From the NCBI GenBank assembly GCA_013288075.1, contig JABDCQ010000007.1:26749-60802 (forward strand): a stretch of 34,054 bases of DNA, in the 5' to 3' direction. The notes below the pieces were generated by a model, which saw only the letters and a list, made by a program, of their open reading frames with translations, was not told the origin of the DNA and did no database searches. The translations under genes were made by a program, and so were the position numbers. This DNA comes from Chlamydiota bacterium. GTDB taxonomy: Bacteria; Chlamydiota; Chlamydiia; Chlamydiales; Rhabdochlamydiaceae. Below are positions 25,198 through 31,867 of the stretch, piece after piece. Positions within the stretch are counted from its first letter, which is position 1; each line of letters opens with the position of its first letter.

Positions 25198-26664
25198 ATG
25201 AAAAAACATTCCCTTCTTTATACAGCGCTCCTAGCTGCCGTAGTGCTAGCCCCGTTTTCGATAAAAGCTCAAGAAGCAGCTGAAGAATCTGAGGTTTATC
25301 CTTCTATTGTTCTAGGTGGAGGCATTGGAGGCTTAACATCTGCTCTGTATCTTTCAAGAGCCGGAATCCCTCCCCTTATCATTGAAGGAGCTCATGTTGG
25401 TGGAGCCCTTATGCAATCTCCTAAAGTGCAGAACTGGCCTGGGGAATTTGAAATTAAGGGATTTGATCTTGTGGAAAAGATTAGGGATCAGGTCCAAAGG
25501 AATGGCTCTAAATTTTTAGCCGAAGAAGTCATCGATGTCGATTTTTCTAAACGCCCCTTTACCATTACAACCAGATCTTTATATGGAAAAGAAAAAATCC
25601 GTACGATTAAAGCCCAAACAGCCATTGTTGCCCTTGGAACAACGCCTCAGTTTTTAGGCATCCCTGGAGAAAATGGGCCAGATGGCTACTGGTCTCATGG
25701 TGTTTATACATGTGCTGTGTGTGATGGATCTTTATTTAAAGATAAAACAATTGCTGTTGTAGGAGGGGGCGACACAGCGATTACAGAAGCACACTACCTC
25801 TCTGATATTGCTAAGCATGTGTATGTTTTTGTAAGAGGAGAAGAATTCAAAAGCCTTGAAAAGGCAAGAACAGAAACGCTTCTTGCTAAGCCCAACGTAG
25901 AAGTGATCTATAAATCCTCTCTTAAAGAAATTAAAGGAGATGGAGAAAATGTCACCCATGTGATTGTCCAAAAAGATAAAGACAAAAAGCCTGTTGAAAT
26001 TTCGGTGGATGGGGTTTTCTTAGCCATTGGATCTAAACCTAATTCTACACTTTTCAAAAATAGACTAGCCTTAGATAAACAAGGCTTTATTCTTTTGAAA
26101 AAACAACAAGAAACCTCCATTCCAGGAGTTTTTGCTATTGGGGATATTGCCGATCCTATCTATCAACAAGCCGTATCTGCTGCAGGAGATGGGGCTAAAG
26201 CAGCGCTTCAAGTGAAGTCTTATTTATCTTCAATGCCCGCTTTAAATAAAATGCAGAATTCCGAGCCTATGGCTATTGCAGACGCACCTCTCCCCTCTAT
26301 CATTGAGATTGGAAGTGTATCTCAATTCAATGAGATTCTTAAGAATAGCCAAGAACCCCTTATTGCTGATTTTTATGCTACTTGGTGTGGCCCTTGCAAG
26401 CACTTCGCCCCTGTTTTTGATGATCTAGCGAGCACTTTTTCAGGAAAAGTTAAATTCCTTAAGGTAAATGTAGATGTAGTAGGTGAGCTTTCCCGCCATT
26501 ATCAGATTAAAGGGATACCCTCCCTTCTGATTTTTGATAAACAAGGAAGGCTTGTTGCAAAGAAAACAGGATCGAAAGAAATTAATGATTTTGTTACCCG
26601 TTTTGAACCTTATGCAGGACAAACTGAAGCGCAAATAGAACACTTTCTACGAGGCATAAAATAA
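25198..26664 (+). CDS. Exported thioredoxin reductase-thioredoxin fusion
   Basis: 488 residues. A Sec-type signal peptide (MKKH, hydrophobic 5-22, cleavage expected after Ala24 in IKA-QEA) has no twin Arg. Residues ~35-345 are a thioredoxin reductase-like flavoprotein: FAD motif GGGIGG (40-45), redox pair Cys172-Ala-Val-Cys175-Asp, nucleotide motif VVGGGDTA (187-194), ATGD-type GVFAIGDIADP. The HRRxxxR segment that normally holds the NADPH 2'-phosphate is VRGEEFK instead. Residues ~370-485 are a thioredoxin with Trp396-Cys-Gly-Pro-Cys400 and the GIPSLLIF cis-Pro. Fused TrxR-Trx is known in mycobacteria (M. leprae), but as a cytosolic enzyme. Placement before DsbA and DsbB supports an envelope redox job; the electron source is unclear. 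The SD is weak. Confidence 0.9.
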   Translation: MKKHSLLYTALLAAVVLAPFSIKAQEAAEESEVYPSIVLGGGIGGLTSALYLSRAGIPPLIIEGAHVGGALMQSPKVQNWPGEFEIKGFDLVEKIRDQVQRNGSKFLAEEVIDVDFSKRPFTITTRSLYGKEKIRTIKAQTAIVALGTTPQFLGIPGENGPDGYWSHGVYTCAVCDGSLFKDKTIAVVGGGDTAITEAHYLSDIAKHVYVFVRGEEFKSLEKARTETLLAKPNVEVIYKSSLKEIKGDGENVTHVIVQKDKDKKPVEISVDGVFLAIGSKPNSTLFKNRLALDKQGFILLKKQQETSIPGVFAIGDIADPIYQQAVSAAGDGAKAALQVKSYLSSMPALNKMQNSEPMAIADAPLPSIIEIGSVSQFNEILKNSQEPLIADFYATWCGPCKHFAPVFDDLASTFSGKVKFLKVNVDVVGELSRHYQIKGIPSLLIFDKQGRLVAKKTGSKEINDFVTRFEPYAGQTEAQIEHFLRGIK

Positions 26665-26721
26665 AATATTGCAATAACTTACGCTCAATGCTAGGATGCG
26701 GTTTTAAAGAGAGGTATACAA

Positions 26722-27402
26722 ATGGGTGCCGAACCTAAACCGCATAAACCTTTAGTGGCATTTACAGCTGCAGTACTGATCCTTATCACCTTAGTTCTTT
26801 TTCACCATCATAAAAGCCAAACATCTAATGCCGTTGATCTAGAAGTCTCCTCCCATCCCACAATAGGAAATCCTGATGCAGCGATTCATATCGTTGTTTT
26901 TGAAGAGCCCAGATGCATTGACTGCATGTATTACAATAACGACATCTATCCCCTTATATTTAAAGAATATATAGAAACAAACCAAGTGAAATACACCAAC
27001 ATCCCCGTCTCTTTTTTACGCAATTCGCTAAATATAGGTACCGCCCTTTTATGCGCATACCATGAAAACCCTAGAGAGCCAAATGATGAAGCTTATTTTG
27101 CCTTTCTAGACTACATCTACCAAGACGGAAGAGTCGTACATAATGACAATCTCACTATAAATGATATTGTGCATTTAGCCTCTCAAGCATCCCCTTCTAT
27201 CAACTCCAAAAAACTTAAAAAATGCATAGAGAGTAAAAATTATCACCAAGACATTCTAAATAATACAGCTTATGCAACAGAGGTCATGAAAGGCAACCTT
27301 GGAACACCGGCAATCTATGTAAATGGCGTTCTTTTAGAAAATATCACCTACGCAAATCTGAAAAAACTTATCACTAAAGCAATAGGCGCATCACATGAAT
27401 AA
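26722..27402 (+). CDS. DsbA-like disulfide oxidoreductase, membrane anchored
   Basis: 226 residues. A polar N-terminus is followed by one hydrophobic anchor (about 11-27) and a periplasmic thioredoxin-fold domain. The active site is Cys65-Ile-Asp-Cys68 in EEPRCIDC, and the cis-Pro is Pro196 in LGTPAIYVNG. Between them is the helical insert typical of the DsbA/DsbG group. It should oxidise, or less likely isomerise, cysteine pairs of envelope proteins, which in Chlamydiae include the disulfide-crosslinked outer membrane complex. AGAGAGG stands upstream of the ATG. It overlaps dsbB by eight bases, so it is coupled to its likely re-oxidant, and it follows the trx fusion gene by 57 bp, probably in one operon. 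Confidence 0.88.
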   Translation: MGAEPKPHKPLVAFTAAVLILITLVLFHHHKSQTSNAVDLEVSSHPTIGNPDAAIHIVVFEEPRCIDCMYYNNDIYPLIFKEYIETNQVKYTNIPVSFLRNSLNIGTALLCAYHENPREPNDEAYFAFLDYIYQDGRVVHNDNLTINDIVHLASQASPSINSKKLKKCIESKNYHQDILNNTAYATEVMKGNLGTPAIYVNGVLLENITYANLKKLITKAIGASHE

Positions 27403-27820
27403 AAACCGTTTTTTCTATGCCTTATATTTAGCCTGGATTATTGCTTGCTTAGGAACAATAGGGGCTCTTTATTTTGAACAAATGGATCATCTGGCGCCTT
27501 GTAATCTTTGCTGGTATCAAAGAATGGGCCTGTTCCCTTTAGTCATCATTTTAGGAATGGCTGCATTTCGCGGGGTTTTAAAGATTATCCCTTATGTTTT
27601 GCCTCAGATCTTTTTGGGCGGGCTTGTCGCCTTGGCTCAAATCCTTGTTCAAGAGAAAATCATCTCTACGTCGCTAGCCCTTTGCGGCAAAGGCTCTAGC
27701 TGCCTAGAAAAGATAGATTTAGGCCTTGGATTTATTACTCCGCCTATCCTCTCTTTTTTAGCTTTTGCAGCCATGGCCATTTTACTAATCTATGCTCAAA
27801 AAAATAACAAGAAGATTTGA
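27395..27820 (+). CDS. dsbB: DsbB-family disulfide bond formation protein
   Basis: 141 residues with four hydrophobic segments. The first periplasmic loop has the redox pair Cys36-Asn-Leu-Cys39 (PCNLCWYQR, the family signature with the quinone-site Arg). The second loop has Cys97 and Cys103 (LCGKGSSC). The short length matches the BdbC-type branch. It re-oxidises the DsbA partner and passes electrons to quinone in the inner membrane. The start lies inside the end of the DsbA-like gene. Confidence 0.93.
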   Translation: MNKNRFFYALYLAWIIACLGTIGALYFEQMDHLAPCNLCWYQRMGLFPLVIILGMAAFRGVLKIIPYVLPQIFLGGLVALAQILVQEKIISTSLALCGKGSSCLEKIDLGLGFITPPILSFLAFAAMAILLIYAQKNNKKI

Positions 27821-27846
27821 CTTTTTATTTTCTATGCGAAGATAAT
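27817..27846 (+). promoter_or_regulatory. Promoter of the lysine-rich small gene
   Basis: TTGACT (27817-27822) and GATAAT (27841-27846) are 18 bp apart. Each box matches the sigma70 consensus at five of six positions. It overlaps the dsbB stop and would start transcription about 30 bases before the small ATG. Confidence 0.55.
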
Positions 27847-27885
27847 CAAACACAAGGGAACGCCCTTAAACTTTAGGAGAATTTT

Positions 27886-27987
27886 ATGGTAAAAGAAAAA
27901 ACATCCCACGCTAAAGAAACCAAAAAGAAAGCGTCAAAAACAGCAAAAGAAAAGAAAGTCGCAAAACAAGAAAAAAAGAAAAAATAA
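27886..27987 (+). CDS. 33-residue lysine-rich small protein
   Basis: A 33-codon frame from the ATG at 27886 to the TAA at 27987. A strong AGGAG lies seven bases upstream and a good promoter about 40 bp before that. The peptide has 15 Lys and no aromatic or hydrophobic core (KKKASKTAKEKKVAK is typical), so it is highly basic and probably disordered. In composition it resembles the tails of chlamydial histone H1-like proteins Hc1/Hc2, so nucleic-acid binding is a reasonable guess. It could also be ribosome-associated. The signals for initiation make it more likely real than a chance frame. Confidence 0.55.
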   Translation: MVKEKTSHAKETKKKASKTAKEKKVAKQEKKKK

Positions 27988-28015
27988 CCCTCAAGAATTA
28001 AAGAGAAGAGGAAAA

Positions 28016-28262
28016 ATAACAGGATGTACAAAGATAAGGCAAGATATACAAGATGAAGAAAGATAAAAGAGAGAAAAATCTTTCTTTCTTCTCTCTGTGT
28101 GCTCTGTGATCTCTGTGGTAAAAATTTATCGCAGAACATTGCATCTAACGTGTTAGCATATTTTTTTACCACAGAGATCACAGAGCACACAGAGAAAAGA
28201 AAAAAGAAAACTTCCTCTTTCTTCATCCTGTATATCTTGCCTTATCCTGTACATCTTGTTAC
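28016..28262. repeat. Nested palindrome, family B copy 3, inverted loop
   Basis: The inner arms at 28093-28124 and about 28163-28194 carry the family B core. The loop (GCATCTAACGTGTTAGC) is the reverse complement of the loops of copies 1 and 2, so the unit sits in the opposite orientation. The outer arms at 28016-28062 and 28217-28262 mirror each other with about four mismatches and consist of the GGATAAGGCAAGATATACA repeat also present near 15496. The whole unit lies between the small gene and the convergent phosphodiesterase gene. Confidence 0.85.
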
Positions 28263-28279
28263 TCTTCTCTTCTTCTTTT

Positions 28280-29572
28280 CTAAGTCTTAGAAGGAACTAT
28301 TTCCTGGAAGAGGAAGATGGTTTCGAGTTCGTGCTTGGTAAGGCCGCCGTGTGCGCCGTAGAAGTGCTGGTCGTAGCGGTGTCTTTCGTGCCACCAGACA
28401 GATTCGTGCTCAAAAGGTAGAATCACTAAGTTCCCTACTCGATTAAGGAACACTTCAGAGCAAGGTTCTTTTCCAAAAAAGCCTGCATCAATGAGCTCCT
28501 TCACATAATGCACCTCAGCAATATCAACAAGCTTCTCTTTTAAAAAATGATACGCCTTTTCTAAATGTATCTCTTCGATATGTAAGAAAAAGTCTCTTGA
28601 AGAGCCTGCTGGAACAATAGGCTCGCCAGCCTTATTCTTCTTTATAAGGGGCAAAATTTCGGGCAATCTTTCGTTGAGGTAAAATGTTGTCTTGGGATCT
28701 ATATGCACCATCCCATGATCAGCTGTCAGAAGGCAGGCAACCTTTTTATCGCATTTTACAATCTCTTCAAAAAACTGCGTCTCAAGAGAAGAAAAGCAAT
28801 CATCTACAGCCTTTTCAAATTGAGGACTATCAATGCCATGCCTATGTCCTGCTGCATCAATATTGCCAAAATAAAAATAGATGTAAGTGGGCCCCTTTTC
28901 TTTAGACCGCGCAAGACGCGCAGCTCTTTTTAACCCTTCATTTAAAGTGGAATAGGGAACTTGGGAAGCCCCTTGAAGCATCACATTTGAATAAGGAGAG
29001 TGCGCAATCCCTTTATGTTGAACAGCAAAAGAGCTAACTCCCAACTCTTTTAAATCTTGATAAATGGTGCGCTCCGGATAGAATTCTTTAGGATCAATGT
29101 TGGTTTGTTTTAAAGTGCCAGGCTCTTTATCTTCCCCAAAAGAAAATAAAAGCGGGCTAATGATCCTATCTACTTTAGGTTCATAATAAAACCACTCATA
29201 AACCCCTGTTTGCCCCACGCACTGCCCTGTGTTAATGGTTGTGATATGAGCCGCTGTTGTAGAAGGAAACTGAGAGGTGATTTTAGAGACTACTCCCTCT
29301 TTGATAAAGCGCTTTAAAAATGGGTACTTATCTTGGTATTTCTCAAAAAACCTCCATCCAAATCCATCGATTAAAAAAAGAAAGACTACATCGTAAGCGC
29401 TCTCTGCTCCTTCTGTCGTATCGAGAGGCAGTCTAGAAGTAGAGGGCTTTCCAAAAAGACTCTTTATAGTAGCAGGAATCTCCGAAAAGCAATAAGAGCC
29501 ATATAAAGGCTTACAAAAATGGGTAGAAAACAAAGATTTCTCTACTTCTTCAATAGATTTTTTATTCAGCAT
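28280..29572 (-). CDS. Type I phosphodiesterase / nucleotide pyrophosphatase family protein
   Basis: 430 residues of the alkaline phosphatase superfamily. Metal and catalytic positions are visible: Asp69 in FLIDGFG, the likely nucleophile Thr106 in FPSTTAAH, the IDAAGHRHG segment (Asp, His), TADHGM (Asp-His) and a final His in GAHGG. This set of two-zinc ligands is complete for NPP-type enzymes that cleave phosphodiester or pyrophosphate bonds. No signal peptide is seen, so it is presumably cytoplasmic. The substrate is unknown. AAGGA lies immediately before the chosen ATG, closer than normal. It is divergent from the amino-acid transporter across 94 bp. Confidence 0.85.
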   Translation of the reverse strand: MLNKKSIEEVEKSLFSTHFCKPLYGSYCFSEIPATIKSLFGKPSTSRLPLDTTEGAESAYDVVFLFLIDGFGWRFFEKYQDKYPFLKRFIKEGVVSKITSQFPSTTAAHITTINTGQCVGQTGVYEWFYYEPKVDRIISPLLFSFGEDKEPGTLKQTNIDPKEFYPERTIYQDLKELGVSSFAVQHKGIAHSPYSNVMLQGASQVPYSTLNEGLKRAARLARSKEKGPTYIYFYFGNIDAAGHRHGIDSPQFEKAVDDCFSSLETQFFEEIVKCDKKVACLLTADHGMVHIDPKTTFYLNERLPEILPLIKKNKAGEPIVPAGSSRDFFLHIEEIHLEKAYHFLKEKLVDIAEVHYVKELIDAGFFGKEPCSEVFLNRVGNLVILPFEHESVWWHERHRYDQHFYGAHGGLTKHELETIFLFQEIVPSKT

Positions 29573-29666
29573 TCCTTGAACTTAGCAAATATAGGGATTT
29601 TTAATAATTGGAAAATTTGTTTTTTTTTAATATACTCCTTCTAAAATGATTTTTTTGGAGAGTGAA

Positions 29667-31091
29667 ATGGGGCAGAGCCGCACCTTGAGCATTTTTTCCC
29701 TTGCAATGATTAACGTTGCAGCTATTGGAACTGTTAAAAACTGGCCCCTTATCGCAGAAAATGGGCTTTCAACCGTCTTTTTTTTAGTTCTTGCTGCGCT
29801 TGTATTCTTTATTCCCGTATCTCTTGTAGCTGCAGAGCTTGCCACCGGATGGCCTAAGCTTGGAGGCGTATTTGTTTGGGTCAAAGAAGCTTTTGGCCAT
29901 AAAACAGGGTTTTTATCCGTCTGGCTCTCTTGGGTCAATAATGTGATATGGTATCCTACCATTCTCTCTTTTATCGCAGCGGCCATTGCCTATATTTTTA
30001 ACCCTAACTTAGCGGATCATCGCCTCTTTACCATGATCATCATGCTTATTCTTTTTTGGGGAATCACCTTTGTTAATCTTTTAGGAATGCGCACCTCTAG
30101 CTGGATTAGCACAATTGGTGTTGTTCTGGGCTCTTTTGTTCCGGCAGCTTTAATTATTTTCCTCGGGTTCTCTTGGTTTTTGGGAAATAACCCCACCCAA
30201 ATCACCTTCTCCTTAAAAAATCTTATCCCTGATGTCACCTCTATTGACCAAGTAGTGATTTTTATTGGGGTGCTTTTAACCCTTGCCGGAATGGAGATGT
30301 CTGCTGTACACGCAAGAGATGTGAAAAACCCTCAAAGAGATTATCCTAAAGCTATTCTCCTCTCTGTTGTCATTATTCTTATTCTCTCTATTTTAGGCGT
30401 TCTTTCTATTGCGATTGTTGTTCCTAAAGAAAAAATCAGTTTAGTGGCAGGATCGCTCCAAGCTTTTGCTTATTTTGTAGAACCTTACGGCTTAAACTGG
30501 ATGACCCCTTATGTGGCAGCTCTTATTGCTATAGGCGCTGTTGGCTCTATTAGCACCTGGACAGTTGGCCCTACAAAGGGGCTTCTCGCTGCTGCAAAAC
30601 AAGGCGATTTGCCTCCCTCGTTTAGAAAAGTTAACAAGCATGGCATGCCGCATGTTCTCCTCATTGCGCAAGCTGTGATTGTCACAATTCTCTCGCTGAT
30701 GTTTCTTTTAATGCCTACAATTAATAGCGCCTTTTGGATCATTACTGTGATGGTAGCTCAGCTCTATCTTGTGATGTATATTTTAATGTTTGCAGCAGCA
30801 ATTAAACTGCGCTACAAAAAGCCTGATGTCAAAAGAGCTTATAGAGTGCCGTTTGGGAATGTAGGGATGTGGATTATTTCAGGACTTGGGATCCTAAGCT
30901 CTTTTCTAGCCCTTCTGGTAGGTTTTTTCCCTCCCACACAAATTACAAAGGAAAACTATCCTTTTTATTTGAGCTTTTTAATTGTAGGCATGATCATCAC
31001 CTGTTTAGGGCCTACCATCATTGCAAAATTTAAAAAACCTTATTGGAACACACTTCTCACACACGAAGAAGAAGCGGGGAAACATGAGTAG
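29667..31091 (+). CDS. APC-superfamily amino acid transporter (GadC/XasA-like)
   Basis: 474 residues from the ATG at 29667, favoured over the ATG at 29646 because GGAG lies six bases upstream. About twelve hydrophobic segments. The first helix motif SIFSLAMINVAAIGTVKN and the region ELATGWPKLGGVFVWVKEAFG match the glutamate/GABA antiporter-like branch of APC transporters. It probably exchanges or imports an amino acid across the inner membrane; the specificity is not readable. The C-terminal tail is polar and its codons overlap the downstream methyltransferase start by eight bases. Confidence 0.88.
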   Translation: MGQSRTLSIFSLAMINVAAIGTVKNWPLIAENGLSTVFFLVLAALVFFIPVSLVAAELATGWPKLGGVFVWVKEAFGHKTGFLSVWLSWVNNVIWYPTILSFIAAAIAYIFNPNLADHRLFTMIIMLILFWGITFVNLLGMRTSSWISTIGVVLGSFVPAALIIFLGFSWFLGNNPTQITFSLKNLIPDVTSIDQVVIFIGVLLTLAGMEMSAVHARDVKNPQRDYPKAILLSVVIILILSILGVLSIAIVVPKEKISLVAGSLQAFAYFVEPYGLNWMTPYVAALIAIGAVGSISTWTVGPTKGLLAAAKQGDLPPSFRKVNKHGMPHVLLIAQAVIVTILSLMFLLMPTINSAFWIITVMVAQLYLVMYILMFAAAIKLRYKKPDVKRAYRVPFGNVGMWIISGLGILSSFLALLVGFFPPTQITKENYPFYLSFLIVGMIITCLGPTIIAKFKKPYWNTLLTHEEEAGKHE

Positions 31092-31836
31092 CTCTTGGGA
31101 AAATGCAGCAGATTGGTACGACAAAGCAGTTGGCCAAAAAGGACACTATTATCATGAACACCTCATTTTACCAAATGTTCTTAAAGAGCTTGGTCTAAAA
31201 AAAGGAGAGCCGGCGCGCCTTTTAGATTTAGCTTGCGGCCAGGGCATTCTTTCTAGGAATTTGCCCGCCTTTGTGGAGTATGTGGGGGTTGATGCTGCAG
31301 GTTCCTTAATTCAAGCAGCTAAAAAATACCGCACCGCTTGTAAAACAAGCTTTTTTACAAAAGATGTGACAGAAGAGCTTGGACTTGGGGAGAAACTCTT
31401 TACAGTGGCAACAGTTATTCTAGCCATTCAAAATATTGAAACCCCTTTAAAGGTTTTTTTAAACGCCTATAAATATTTAGAAAAAGGGGGCAAGCTCATT
31501 TTAGTGCTTAACCACCCGTGCTTCCGCATCCCTAGACAGTCTAGCTGGCAAGTAGATACAGCCAAAAAGCTCCAATATAGACGCATCGACAGGTACTATT
31601 CCCCCTTAAAAATCCCTATTCAAACGCATCCCGGAAGAGAAGGCTCATCTACTACCTATTCGTTTCACCACCCCCTTTCCGCTTATACTAAATGGTTAAA
31701 GGAAGCTGGCTTTCAAATAGATCTTATAGATGAGTGGTGCTCAGATAAAAAAAGTGAAGGGAAAATGGCTAAAATGGAAGACAGAAGCAGGACAGAATTC
31801 CCTCTTTTCCTTGCAATTACAGCCGTAAAACATTAA
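31084..31836 (+). CDS. SAM-dependent methyltransferase, class I
   Basis: 250 residues from the ATG at 31084, with CGGGGA seven bases upstream. The in-frame ATG at 31021 lies deep inside the transporter gene. Motif I is LLDLACGQG (Asp48 to Gly54). It is followed by VEYVGVDAAGSLI (acidic residue binding the ribose of SAM) and the motif post-I/II region ATVILAIQNIETPLKVF. It resembles the UbiE/Methyltransf_11 group. The acceptor is unknown. It is coupled to the transporter by overlap and followed by glmS after 31 bp, so the three may be one transcript. Confidence 0.85.
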   Translation: MSSSWENAADWYDKAVGQKGHYYHEHLILPNVLKELGLKKGEPARLLDLACGQGILSRNLPAFVEYVGVDAAGSLIQAAKKYRTACKTSFFTKDVTEELGLGEKLFTVATVILAIQNIETPLKVFLNAYKYLEKGGKLILVLNHPCFRIPRQSSWQVDTAKKLQYRRIDRYYSPLKIPIQTHPGREGSSTTYSFHHPLSAYTKWLKEAGFQIDLIDEWCSDKKSEGKMAKMEDRSRTEFPLFLAITAVKH

Positions 31837-31867
31837 CATAAACCCAAGCTCAAATTTGGGGTAAGCT

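Noticed and set aside
1095-28262. CRISPR array or direct-repeat array
   Set aside because: The repeats are dispersed singly, palindromic, and without regular spacers or cas genes.
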